Counted from the first letter of the stretch, positions 1-6,035 are shown. The stretch: 6,265 nt of DNA from Clostridiales bacterium (GCA_030154385.1 JASKJZ010000158.1:1-6265); one strand, 5' to 3'. Translations and numbers: made by a program. Notes: generated from the letters alone by a model not told the origin.

Positions 1-41
1 TTCAGGGAGTGAAAAAGGGAGACAAAATAAGATAAAATCAT
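1..41 (-). CDS. Start of a divergent gene, cut by the window edge
   Basis: Reading the minus strand, an ATG at 41-39 opens a frame that stays open to the window edge and encodes MILSYFVSLFHSL. An AAGGAGG ribosome binding site (minus strand, 53-47) sits 5 bases before the ATG, close to ideal, and a good minus-strand promoter lies at 98-70. These three signals together make a real gene start likely although only 13 codons are visible. The N-terminus is hydrophobic, so it could be a signal peptide or the first membrane segment, but no family can be named from so little. The gene runs away from the tRNA-modification operon and is separately transcribed. Confidence 0.6.
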   Translation of the reverse strand, partial: MILSYFVSLFHSL

Positions 42-46
42 AGATT

Positions 47-53
47 CCTCCTT
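47..53 (-). promoter_or_regulatory. Ribosome binding site of the divergent gene
   Basis: The minus strand reads AAGGAGG followed by AATCT and then ATG. This is a nearly perfect complement to the 16S rRNA tail at optimal spacing (5 bases). It is the main reason for calling a gene start at 41. Confidence 0.65.
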
Positions 54-69
54 GTAGGATTATAGTTCA

Positions 70-98
70 ATTCTAGTAGATTTTAACAACGATGTAAA
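70..98 (-). promoter_or_regulatory. Minus-strand sigma-A-type promoter for the divergent gene
   Basis: On the minus strand, TTTACA (98-93, 5 of 6 to TTGACA) is followed after exactly 17 bases by TAGAAT (75-70, 5 of 6 to TATAAT). Transcription would start near base 63, leaving a leader of about 22 bases before the ATG at 41 that contains the AAGGAGG site. A second TATAAT on the minus strand (64-59) would start transcription inside the ribosome binding site and is less likely. Confidence 0.6.
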
Positions 99-115
99 GG
101 CATTTTGAGCTCCTC

Positions 116-144
116 TTTACGCAATCGGCAGAATCTGCTATAAT
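116..144 (+). promoter_or_regulatory. Promoter of the ycxB-like/tsa/rnz/ispD operon
   Basis: TATAAT (139-144) is a perfect -10 box preceded by TGC (136-138), an extended -10 element. TTTACG (116-121, 4 of 6 to TTGACA) lies 17 bases upstream. The start of transcription would be near 150, giving a leader of about 36 bases to the ATG at 187. No other comparable promoter was noticed before any internal gene, so this is the probable main promoter for all nine genes. An 11-base inverted repeat (128-138) sits in the spacer and touches the -10 box. Confidence 0.65.
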
Positions 145-186
145 AAGAAAAAAATAGAATAGGCAATACCGTAGATAGGAGTAGAC

Positions 187-702
187 ATGAAAGAAATCCA
201 GTTCGATACAAAGGTTGGAAAAAAGGATTTGTATCATTTTTTAATGCGGCATTTTTATACCAGTTTTTCCGGAATATTTGGCATTATTTTGAGCCTCGGA
301 GCGTTTGTATTCTTTCTTTTTAATATTGGGAAACGAGAGCCATACCAGCTGCTTATCTTGCTGGTTATGTCATCGCTTTTCACCATTGTACAGCCGCTTC
401 AGATGTTACAAAAGGCATCGATGCAAATAAAGAGAAATCCTGTATTTCAGGAATCTCTTCATTATCAAATTAATGAAAAAGGAATTCGTGTCAGTCAAAA
501 TGGAGAATCCACAACAATTGAATGGGATCATCTCCGAAAGGTAGTAGAGACTGGCGAGAGCTTTCTTGTATATATGACGGTAGTCAATGCCAATGTGATT
601 CCCAAGCGGCAAATGGATGGACAGGAGGAGGCATTTCGTGAAATTGTGAAAGAGAAAATGGAAAAGGGAAGATACCAATTTCATGAGAGGAAATCAAAAT
701 GA
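187..702 (+). CDS. YcxB-like membrane protein of unknown function
   Basis: A 171-residue protein with two predicted membrane segments (about residues 27-46 and 53-72) followed by a soluble domain. The C-terminal part (about 84-150) has the pattern of the YcxB-like family: a beta-rich stretch with NEKGIRVSQNGESTTIEWDHL, then a KVVET...FLVYM strand and an IPKRQM segment. This resembles a small PH-like fold facing the cytoplasm. The family has no established biochemical role, so none is assigned. The start is supported by AGGAG (177-181) five bases before the ATG. It is the first gene of the operon, directly behind the promoter, and its stop codon overlaps the tsaE start by four bases (ATGA), suggesting translational coupling. 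The family call is from sequence pattern and fairly secure; the function is open. Confidence 0.8.
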   Translation: MKEIQFDTKVGKKDLYHFLMRHFYTSFSGIFGIILSLGAFVFFLFNIGKREPYQLLILLVMSSLFTIVQPLQMLQKASMQIKRNPVFQESLHYQINEKGIRVSQNGESTTIEWDHLRKVVETGESFLVYMTVVNANVIPKRQMDGQEEAFREIVKEKMEKGRYQFHERKSK

Positions 703-1136
703 CAAGACAGTATGACAGTAACAGCGCGGATGATACATATCATTATGGTGAGCTGCTAGGAAGTCAGGCAAACCCTGGAGATGTGTATATTTTAATCGGT
801 GATCTTGGGGTTGGAAAGACAGTGTTTACGCAAGGGTTTGCAAAAGGATTATCGATTGAGGAACCAATTGTAAGTCCTACGTTTACGATTGTGCAAGAGT
901 ATTTAGAAGGAAGGGCTCCCTTATATCATTTTGATGTGTATCGGATTGGAGATCCAGAAGAAATGGAAGAGATTGGATACCTGGATTATTTTTATGGGAA
1001 TGGGATAAGCTTAATCGAATGGGCAAACCGTATTCCAGAATTAATCCCAAAGACAGCAAAAAGGATTGAAATTCAAAAAGATTTAGAAAAAGGCTTTGAT
1101 TATCGAAAAATTATATATTCAGATTTTGAGGGCTAG
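699..1136 (+). CDS. tsaE: TsaE, ATPase of the t6A tRNA modification system
   Basis: TsaE (YjeE family) is the P-loop ATPase that works with TsaB and TsaD in the cytoplasm to transfer threonylcarbamoyl to A37 of ANN-reading tRNAs. It is thought to recycle the TsaBD complex between rounds. The 145-residue length is normal. Visible motifs are the Walker A GDLGVGKT (residues 34-41; the family more often has GAGKT), the SPTF motif (59-62), HFDVYR (77-82) and the IEW motif (106-108). The start has GAGAGGA about 8 bases upstream and overlaps the preceding stop by four bases. About 20 bases separate it from tsaB. No key residue appears to be missing. Confidence 0.96.
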   Translation: MTRQYDSNSADDTYHYGELLGSQANPGDVYILIGDLGVGKTVFTQGFAKGLSIEEPIVSPTFTIVQEYLEGRAPLYHFDVYRIGDPEEMEEIGYLDYFYGNGISLIEWANRIPELIPKTAKRIEIQKDLEKGFDYRKIIYSDFEG

Positions 1137-1157
1137 AAGGTTTAAGAGGTAAACAAC

Positions 1158-1880
1158 ATGAAATTATTAGGAATCGATAGTTCAGGTCTCGTTGCAAGCG
1201 TAGCGTTAGTATTTGATGACGTTATGATTGCAGAGTATACCACAAATTTTAAAAAAACACATTCACAGACATTACTGCCGATGATTGATGAGATGCTTAC
1301 GATGACAGGAGTATCATTAGCAGATATTGATGCAATTGCGGTAGCAGCAGGGCCTGGATCATTTACGGGGCTTCGCATTGGTTCTTCGACAGCCAAAGGA
1401 CTTGGGCTAGCACTAAATAAGCCGATTATTCCGGTAAAGACAGTAGAAGGCCTGGCATACAATTTATATGGTACCAACAAGCGGATTTGCCCTATTATGG
1501 ATGCAAGGAGAAATCAAGTTTATACCGGGATTTACCGTATGGAAGGTGAGGAATTGGTGGTTTTGTCCAATCAAAGGGCGGTAGACATTGAAAGCCTCAT
1601 TGAGGAACTTAATCAAAACGAGGATCCTGTTATTTTTCTCGGCGATGGGGTACCTGTATATAAAGATTCCATTACGAGAGGTATGAAAACAGCGTATCAG
1701 TTTGCACCAGCACATCTTGCCATGCAAAGGGCAGGCGCTCTTTGCAAAAGAGCACAAATTTTATTTCAACAAGGTATCTATGAGTCGGCAGGTGATCATA
1801 AACCAGATTATCTGAGATTATCACAAGCAGAACGTGAGAGAAATGAAAAAATGCAGCCAGGAGTTTATGATGACAATTGA
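1158..1880 (+). CDS. tsaB: TsaB, scaffold subunit of the t6A tRNA modification complex
   Basis: TsaB (YeaZ) is a catalytically silent paralogue of TsaD in the ASKHA fold. It dimerises with TsaD and is required for t6A synthesis. The 240-residue protein has the N-terminal LGIDSSG (4-10), the HSQTLLP segment (35-41), the diagnostic GPGSFTGLRIG (65-75), MDARRNQVY (114-122) and the C-terminal PDYLRLSQAERE (216-227). Length and motif order are as usual for Firmicutes. AAGAGG (1144-1149) lies 8 bases before the ATG. The end of the gene overlaps the rimI start, so translation of the two is probably coupled. TsaE lies just upstream; its main partner TsaD is five genes further on (4153). Confidence 0.96.
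   Translation: MKLLGIDSSGLVASVALVFDDVMIAEYTTNFKKTHSQTLLPMIDEMLTMTGVSLADIDAIAVAAGPGSFTGLRIGSSTAKGLGLALNKPIIPVKTVEGLAYNLYGTNKRICPIMDARRNQVYTGIYRMEGEELVVLSNQRAVDIESLIEELNQNEDPVIFLGDGVPVYKDSITRGMKTAYQFAPAHLAMQRAGALCKRAQILFQQGIYESAGDHKPDYLRLSQAERERNEKMQPGVYDDN
1859..1863 (+). promoter_or_regulatory. Ribosome binding site that sets the rimI start
   Basis: AGGAG lies inside the end of tsaB, 6 bases before the ATG at 1870 and only 3 bases before the in-frame ATG at 1867. The spacing favours 1870. The frame also extends back to a GTG at 1834, but that has no comparable site, and the extra residues do not resemble the RimI family. Confidence 0.6.
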
Positions 1881-2331
1881 ACAAATGAAGGTAGCGGACT
1901 TGGATCAGGTCTGTGAAATCGAGGCTGTTTCTTTTTCTATACCTTGGTCTTATCAGGGATTTTATGATTCTATGATGAGAGAAGATACGATTTATCTGGT
2001 AGCAAAAGAAGCAGGTAAAGTAATCGGATATTGCGGAGCATGGATTGTATGTGGAGAAGTTCAGATTAATAATATTGCCGTCTTAGAAGAGTCGAGAGGA
2101 ATGGGGGTTGGTAAAGCGATTCTAAAGGCACTTTTTTTAGAAGGTGAGAAAAGAAATACGGACAGTTATACCTTGGAGGTTCGAATTAGTAATCAGGCTG
2201 CTATCTCTTTATATGAAGGAATGGGATTTTTATCGCAGGGTGTTCGACCTGGATTTTATGATGACCCCAAGGAGGATGCTCTTGTTATGACAGCAATTCC
2301 CTATGGGAATGGAGAGGTTTCCTTGCTATAA
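1870..2331 (+). CDS. rimI: RimI-type N-acetyltransferase
   Basis: A 153-residue single-domain GNAT acetyltransferase. RimI acetylates the N-terminus of ribosomal protein S18 in E. coli using acetyl-CoA; in other bacteria the enzyme may act on more protein N-termini. The start MTIEQMKVADLDQVCEIE followed by SFSIPWS (21-27) is typical of RimI. The acetyl-CoA-binding loop RGMGVG is at 76-81, after NNIAVLEES. The LEVRISNQAAISLYEGMGF block (102-120) and GFYDDPKEDALVM (128-140) complete the family signature. The start was chosen from AGGAG spacing; ATG at 1867 or GTG at 1834 would add 1 or 12 residues. It overlaps tsaB by 11 bases, the usual tsaB-rimI arrangement. The RimI assignment is firm; the natural substrate in this organism is inferred. 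Confidence 0.93.
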   Translation: MTIEQMKVADLDQVCEIEAVSFSIPWSYQGFYDSMMREDTIYLVAKEAGKVIGYCGAWIVCGEVQINNIAVLEESRGMGVGKAILKALFLEGEKRNTDSYTLEVRISNQAAISLYEGMGFLSQGVRPGFYDDPKEDALVMTAIPYGNGEVSLL

Positions 2332-2359
2332 TGAATAGGTAAATGATTCTGAAAATAGT

Positions 2360-2364
2360 GGAGG
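2360..2364 (+). promoter_or_regulatory. Ribosome binding site that sets the start of the small zinc-ribbon gene
   Basis: GGAGG lies 5 bases before the ATG at 2370. The open frame extends back to an ATG at 2343, but the sequence there (MILKIVEVN) has no ribosome binding site, and it covers the GGAGG itself. The start at 2370 is therefore preferred. Confidence 0.7.
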
Positions 2365-2369
2365 TAAAT

Positions 2370-2585
2370 ATGCCAAAGATAAAATGCAATGTCTGTGGAA
2401 TTGAAATTGGAGAAGAAAATACGCTTATTAAAAAAGACTTTTTAATGGTTAAAAAGGAATGGGGCTATTTTTCGAAAAAAGACAAAGAACTTCATCAGTT
2501 CAACTTGTGTGAATCCTGCTACGATGCATGGATTAAGACATTTCAAATCCCTGTAGAAAAAACAGAGGTTACCGAACTGCTCTGA
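2370..2585 (+). CDS. Small four-cysteine (zinc-ribbon-like) protein, function unknown
   Basis: A 71-residue protein with two CxxC pairs, CNVC (C6, C9) and CESC (C47, C50), separated by 37 residues. This spacing is that of a zinc ribbon or treble-clef-like metal site. Between the knuckles is a basic and aromatic stretch, KKEWGYFSKKDKELHQFNL (28-46). The C-terminal 20 residues are acidic or polar and probably flexible. The start at 2370 is set by GGAGG 5 bases upstream. The gene lies 38 bases after rimI and 23 bases before rnz, in the same direction, so it is part of the operon. I do not recognise a characterised family. Nucleic-acid binding or a protein-protein role in tRNA maturation would fit the neighbours, but that is inference only. 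Confidence 0.75.
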   Translation: MPKIKCNVCGIEIGEENTLIKKDFLMVKKEWGYFSKKDKELHQFNLCESCYDAWIKTFQIPVEKTEVTELL

Positions 2586-2608
2586 GTTAAGATAGAGAGG
2601 ATAGAGGC

Positions 2609-3523
2609 ATGTTAGATGTTTGTTTGTTAGGTACGGGTGGGATGATGCCACTTCCTGGAAGATGGTTAACCGCATTGCTGACTCGTTTAAATGGTAGCAG
2701 TCTGTTAATCGATTGTGGAGAAGGAACGCAAATTGCGATAAAAGAGAAAGGATGGAGCTTTCATCCTATCGATATTATATGTTTTACACATTATCATGGA
2801 GATCACATCAGTGGGTTACCGGGGTTACTTCTTTCGATGGGGAATGCTGACCGTACAAAACCTGTTATCATGATAGGTCCAAAGGGATTAGAGAGAGTGG
2901 TTAATGCACTTCGTATTATTGCACCAGAACTTCCATTCCCGATTCAATTTATTGAATTAGAAAAGCCAGAAGAGGAATTTCAGATAAATGGATATACCAT
3001 AAAAGCCTTCCGGGTCAATCATAATGTGATTTGCTATGGCTACAGTATAGAAGTACCGCGAGCAGGACGCTTCCTTCCAGAATTAGCAGAAAAAAATCAG
3101 GTGCCAAAGGCGGCTTGGAATCGTTTGCAAAAAGGTGAGATCGTTACGATTGAAGGAAAAACATATACACAGGATATGATTCTTGGAGAGAAACGAAAAG
3201 GAATTAAACTGACGTATTGTACGGATACAAGACCAGTTCCTGTGATTTGTGAGTATGCAAGTCAGGCCGATCTCTTTATTTGTGAAGGCATGTATGGAGA
3301 ACCAGAAAAAGCAGATAAAGCGAAAGAATACAAGCATATGACATTTTATGAGGCGGCAAGGCTAGCCAAGGAAGCGCAGGCTGCACAATTGTGGCTGACA
3401 CATTTTAGCCCTTCTCTGATACATCCAGAGACTTATATGCAAGATACACGTAAAATATTTAAACGAACAAAGCTTGGGAAAGATGGTAAGAGTATAACGT
3501 TAGAATTCCAAAAGGAAGAGTAG
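2609..3523 (+). CDS. rnz: Ribonuclease Z, tRNA 3'-end endonuclease
   Basis: RNase Z is a zinc-dependent endonuclease of the metallo-beta-lactamase superfamily that cuts tRNA precursors after the discriminator base, so that CCA can be added to tRNAs lacking an encoded CCA. The 304 residues match the short bacterial form. The metal site is complete: HYHGDH (H61, H63, D65, H66), H138 in FRVNHN, D206 in CTDTRP, and H265 in LTHFSPS; H243 in KHMTF matches the conserved catalytic-region histidine. The region at about 150-200, between the VNH and DTRP motifs, corresponds to the flexible tRNA-binding arm. GAGAGG sits 8 bases before the ATG. Both tRNA genes in this window lack CCA and are expected substrates. 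A plain metallohydrolase is unlikely given the HMTF and DTRP motifs. Confidence 0.95.
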   Translation: MLDVCLLGTGGMMPLPGRWLTALLTRLNGSSLLIDCGEGTQIAIKEKGWSFHPIDIICFTHYHGDHISGLPGLLLSMGNADRTKPVIMIGPKGLERVVNALRIIAPELPFPIQFIELEKPEEEFQINGYTIKAFRVNHNVICYGYSIEVPRAGRFLPELAEKNQVPKAAWNRLQKGEIVTIEGKTYTQDMILGEKRKGIKLTYCTDTRPVPVICEYASQADLFICEGMYGEPEKADKAKEYKHMTFYEAARLAKEAQAAQLWLTHFSPSLIHPETYMQDTRKIFKRTKLGKDGKSITLEFQKEE

Positions 3524-3527
3524 CCCA

Positions 3528-3540
3528 AAGGGGGTGGGGG
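3528..3540 (+). promoter_or_regulatory. G-rich ribosome binding site of the DUF6715-like gene
   Basis: AAGGGGGTGGGGG precedes ATG at 3543. Two runs of five G flank a single T, an unusual Shine-Dalgarno in this AT-rich sequence. The AGGGGG part ends 8 bases before ATG 3543. It rules out the in-frame GTG at 3534, which lies within the G-run itself. Confidence 0.55.
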
Positions 3541-3542
3541 AT

Positions 3543-4142
3543 ATGAAAAAAACTCATAGAACCGTTCTATTTACAATTGTGTTTATGTGTATCATTTCTG
3601 TCCTGGTGATTGGAAGCTTTTATGTTATGACAAAAAACAAGATTGTTTCCAAAGAAGAACCAGAGACAGAAGCGCAGATTCTGATTCAGAAAGATATCAA
3701 AGGTTCCTATCCTGGTACTCCAAGAGAAGTACTAAAGCTGTATGCACGTATTACACAGTGCCTTTATAATGATGCGATAACAGATCAGGAGTATGAGAAA
3801 CTAGCAGATCAACTTAGGATTCTTTTTGATGAGGAGCTTTTACAAGCAAATCCAAGAGAGACCTACTTAAAGAATTTAAAATCTGATATTCAAAGCTATC
3901 AAAAAAATATGGACAAAATAACAACATATGAAGTTGCGCTTGCGAGCGAAACGGATTATGGTACGATTGAAGAACAAGAGTATGCAACCCTAAAGGTGGC
4001 GTTCCTGGTACAAAATTCAGAAAAAAAAATAACATACCGTAAAACTACGGAGCAGTTTTTGTTCCATCAAGATCAAGAGGAAAATTGGAAAATTATTCAT
4101 TGGAAACAGATTGCCAATGAGAATATAGAAGACGAATCATAA
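3543..4142 (+). CDS. Membrane-anchored protein, DUF6715-like, function unknown
   Basis: A 199-residue protein with one N-terminal membrane segment (about residues 8-30) after a short basic start (MKKTHR), so the rest probably lies outside the membrane. There is no lipobox cysteine in the expected place, so it is not a clear lipoprotein. The exported part begins with a polar linker rich in Glu (36-45), then [21 protein letters not shown] (50-70), an alpha-helical region (80-125) with [21 protein letters not shown], and a beta-rich end with [10 protein letters not shown] (181-190). The PGTPREVVK-type motif and the WKI.W ending resemble the DUF6715 family of Lachnospiraceae, which has no known function; the late strands recall an NTF2-like fold. 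ATG 3543 is preferred over GTG 3534. It lies 19 bases after rnz and 10 bases before tsaD, so it is an operon member. Confidence 0.75.
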   Translation: MKKTHRTVLFTIVFMCIISVLVIGSFYVMTKNKIVSKEEPETEAQILIQKDIKGSYPGTPREVLKLYARITQCLYNDAITDQEYEKLADQLRILFDEELLQANPRETYLKNLKSDIQSYQKNMDKITTYEVALASETDYGTIEEQEYATLKVAFLVQNSEKKITYRKTTEQFLFHQDQEENWKIIHWKQIANENIEDES

Positions 4143-4152
4143 GAGGAAACAA

Positions 4153-5178
4153 ATGGGAAAAGAGATATTAATATTAGGAATTGAGAGCTCTTGTGATGAA
4201 ACGGCAGCGGCGGTCATACGAAATGGGCGCTGCGTTTTATCGAATGTCATTTCATCGCAGATTGAGCTTCATAAGTTATATGGCGGAGTGGTTCCGGAAA
4301 TCGCCTCTAGAAAGCATATTGAAAAAATAAATCAGGTAATTGAAGAAGCTCTTATAGAAGCAAAGGTCACCCTAGAGGATCTGGATGCGATAGCAGTGAC
4401 CTATGGACCTGGATTGGTAGGAGCTTTGTTGGTTGGCGTTGCAGAAGCAAAAGCAATTAGTTATGCAATGGGTAAACCCCTGGTAGGAGTGCATCATATT
4501 GAAGGACATGTCTCGGCAAATTATATTGAACATCCAGATTTAGAACCGCCATTTTTATGCTTGATTGTATCAGGAGGACATACTCACCTTGTATTAGTAA
4601 AAGAATATGGAGAGTATGAAATTATCGGACGTACCAGAGATGATGCAGCCGGAGAGGCTTTTGATAAGGTGGCTCGAGCAATTGGTCTAGGTTATCCAGG
4701 CGGGCCTAAAATTGATAAGCTTGCAAAAGAGGGAAAACATGGTGCCATTACATTTCCCAGAGCGCATGTAAACGGGGCTGAATTTGATTTTAGCTTTAGT
4801 GGAGTGAAATCTGCGGTGCTAAACCATATCAATGGTTGCAATATGAGAAAAGAAGAGATTCATGCTGCGGATATTGCACTGGCGTTTCAAGAGTCGGTTG
4901 TTGATGTACTAGTTAGCCATACAATTTCCGCAGCAAAAACGTTCGGAATGGAAAAAATAGCGCTTGCTGGTGGTGTTGCCTCTAATTCGTTCCTGCGAGA
5001 TGGGATGAAGATGGCTTGTGAAAAGGAAGGAATCCAGTTATTTTATCCATCGCCCATTTATTGTACGGATAATGCCGCAATGATAGGGGTAGCAGGTTAT
5101 TATGAATACAAAAAGGGAGTTCGGCATGGTCTTGACTTAAATGCAGTTCCCAATTTAAAGATAGGACAAAAAATATGA
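4153..5178 (+). CDS. tsaD: TsaD, threonylcarbamoyl transferase of the t6A system
   Basis: TsaD (Kae1/YgjD) is the catalytic subunit that moves the threonylcarbamoyl group from threonylcarbamoyl-AMP to A37 of ANN-reading tRNAs, together with TsaB and TsaE. The 341-residue length is normal. The ESSCDET start (11-17) is diagnostic. The metal-binding histidines are in HIEGH (H115, H119) and the metal-binding aspartate is in CTDNAAM (D306). Nucleotide-binding segments include SGGHTHL (140-146), [13 protein letters not shown] (163-175), GYPGGP (180-185), FSFSGVKS (213-220) and AGGVASN (272-278). AGAGG lies 6 bases before the ATG. The last codon and stop form an ATGA overlap with ispD. Everything required for activity appears intact. 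Confidence 0.97.
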   Translation: MGKEILILGIESSCDETAAAVIRNGRCVLSNVISSQIELHKLYGGVVPEIASRKHIEKINQVIEEALIEAKVTLEDLDAIAVTYGPGLVGALLVGVAEAKAISYAMGKPLVGVHHIEGHVSANYIEHPDLEPPFLCLIVSGGHTHLVLVKEYGEYEIIGRTRDDAAGEAFDKVARAIGLGYPGGPKIDKLAKEGKHGAITFPRAHVNGAEFDFSFSGVKSAVLNHINGCNMRKEEIHAADIALAFQESVVDVLVSHTISAAKTFGMEKIALAGGVASNSFLRDGMKMACEKEGIQLFYPSPIYCTDNAAMIGVAGYYEYKKGVRHGLDLNAVPNLKIGQKI

Positions 5179-5867
5179 AGACATCTGCCATAGTATTAGC
5201 AGCGGGTAGGGGAACACGTATGGGCTCCAAGATACCAAAGCAATATCTAGAACTTTGCGACAGGCCGATTCTTTATTATGCATTGCATGTATTTGAAGAA
5301 AGTTCAGTCGATGAAATCATCCTTGTTACCTCAGAAGAAGAAATTTCTTACTGTAGGAAAGAGATTGTTGAAAAATATGGGTTTAAAAAAGTAGTGCAAA
5401 TCGTTTGCGGAGGGAAGGAACGTTATCATTCGGTTTATCAAGGTTTGCAATCAATTAAGAATAGTGATTATGTTTTTATTCACGATGGTGCAAGGCCTTT
5501 TGTGACAAAGCAAGAAATTTCCGAACTAATGGTACAGGTACAGACATATGGTGCCTGTATCTGTGCAGTTCCAGTGAAAGATACGATTAAAATCTCGGAT
5601 GCAAATGGATTTGTAGTGGAAACCCCAGCAAGAGATGCTTTATGGCAAATTCAGACACCACAAGTGTTTTCTTTTCCTTTAATTGTTTCAGCCTATCAAC
5701 GGTTTATTCAGAAAATGGATTCAACTGTCACGGATGATGCAATGATTGTGGAGCGATATGCAAATCACCCGGTAAAGCTTATTATGAGCAGTTATCGTAA
5801 TATTAAAATTACGACGCAGGAAGATTTAATATATGGGAAATTACTTATGGGCGAGGGTAAGAGTTGA
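5175..5867 (+). CDS. ispD: IspD, MEP cytidylyltransferase of isoprenoid synthesis
   Basis: IspD makes 4-diphosphocytidyl-2-C-methyl-D-erythritol from CTP and methylerythritol phosphate, the third step of the MEP pathway to IPP and DMAPP. The 230 residues match the family. The CTP-binding signature AAGRGTRMG with PKQYL is at 9-25 (R15 and K22 correspond to the conserved catalytic Arg and Lys). GGKERYHSV is at 79-87, HDGARPF at 103-109, AVPVKDTIK at 131-139, and [15 protein letters not shown] (151-165) contains the conserved R153; TDDA is at 187-190 and IKIT at 210-213. AGGA (5163-5166) is 8 bases before the ATG and lies in the end of tsaD. The four-base overlap suggests coupled translation with tsaD. 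A ribitol-phosphate cytidylyltransferase (TarI-like) is the main alternative, since the families are related; the [15 protein letters not shown] block favours IspD. Confidence 0.9.
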   Translation: MKTSAIVLAAGRGTRMGSKIPKQYLELCDRPILYYALHVFEESSVDEIILVTSEEEISYCRKEIVEKYGFKKVVQIVCGGKERYHSVYQGLQSIKNSDYVFIHDGARPFVTKQEISELMVQVQTYGACICAVPVKDTIKISDANGFVVETPARDALWQIQTPQVFSFPLIVSAYQRFIQKMDSTVTDDAMIVERYANHPVKLIMSSYRNIKITTQEDLIYGKLLMGEGKS

Positions 5868-5869
5868 AT

Positions 5870-5898
5870 TGTAACAAATTTCATATAAAATTTCTACA
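5870..5898. repeat. AT-rich inverted repeat after ispD
   Basis: TGTA and AAATTT (5870-5873, 5876-5881) can pair with AAATTT and TACA (5888-5893, 5895-5898) around a CATATA loop. It lies directly behind the ispD stop codon. It has no G-C stem and no following T-run, so it is a weak hairpin and a poor candidate for a Rho-independent terminator. Confidence 0.3.
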
Positions 5899-5905
5899 AA
5901 AGCTC

Positions 5906-5934
5906 TTGACATATGTTTTTTAGAGTGATATACT
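5906..5934 (+). promoter_or_regulatory. Strong promoter of the tRNA-Ser pair
   Basis: A perfect TTGACA (5906-5911) is followed after 17 bases by TATACT (5929-5934, 5 of 6), with TGA just before it (5926-5928) as an extended -10. Transcription would begin near 5941, about 9 bases before the mature tRNA. This is the strength expected for a stable-RNA promoter. It is 39 bases after ispD, so the tRNAs do not depend on the upstream operon. Confidence 0.85.
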
Positions 5935-5949
5935 AGCAAAGCAACGTCG

Positions 5950-6035
5950 GGAGAGGTGTCCGAGTGGTTTAAGGAGCCGGTCTTGAAAACCGGTGACTCC
6001 GAAAGGGGCCGTGGGTTCGAATCCCACCTTCTCCG
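5950..6035 (+). tRNA. tRNA-Ser (anticodon TGA)
   Basis: An 86-base type II tRNA. The acceptor stem pairs GGAGAGG (5950-5956) with CTTCTCC (6028-6034), with discriminator G at 6035. The D-stem is TCC/GGA (5959-5961, 5973-5975). The anticodon stem CCGGT/ACCGG (5977-5981, 5989-5993) holds loop CTTGAAA with anticodon TGA at 5984-5986, reading UCA and other UCN codons. The long variable arm (5994-6010), with CTCC/GGGG around GAAA, is typical of serine tRNAs. The T-arm is GTGGG-TTCGAAT-CCCAC (6011-6027). CCA is not encoded; TTTTTT follows the discriminator, so 3' maturation should use RNase Z and CCA addition. Confidence 0.97.

Noticed and set aside
1..35. Plus-strand frame reading QGVKKGDKIR to a stop at 33-35, as the tail of an upstream gene
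   Set aside because: The wording resembles the end of a biotinyl- or LysM-like domain, but it is only ten residues, and the opposite strand has a far better supported gene start in the same bases.
59..64. Minus-strand TATAAT as the -10 box of the divergent gene
   Set aside because: Transcription would begin at about base 52, inside the AAGGAGG ribosome binding site, and no good -35 lies at the right distance. TAGAAT at 75-70 fits better.
406..684. Minus-strand open frame of 92 codons opposite the YcxB-like gene
   Set aside because: It is the shadow of a real gene, with no recognisable motifs and no supporting promoter seen.
1142..1480. Minus-strand open frame of 112 codons inside tsaB
   Set aside because: It lies wholly opposite a strongly conserved gene, has low-complexity Ser/Ala-rich composition and no family resemblance, and its existence follows from tsaB codon use.
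1834..1869. GTG at 1834 or ATG at 1867 as the start of rimI
   Set aside because: Neither has a well spaced ribosome binding site; AGGAG at 1859-1863 fits ATG 1870, and the RimI family similarity begins at MTIEQM.
3587..3769. Plus-strand 60-codon frame inside the DUF6715-like gene
   Set aside because: It is out of frame within a gene with its own good start, and its sequence has no family features.
187..5867. A mobile, defence or phage-related island
   Set aside because: All recognised genes are housekeeping types with uniform style and operon spacing. No transposase, integrase, toxin, attachment site or repeat array was seen.
5870..5898. Inverted repeat after ispD as a Rho-independent terminator
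   Set aside because: The stem is all A-T apart from weak ends and has no following T-run.
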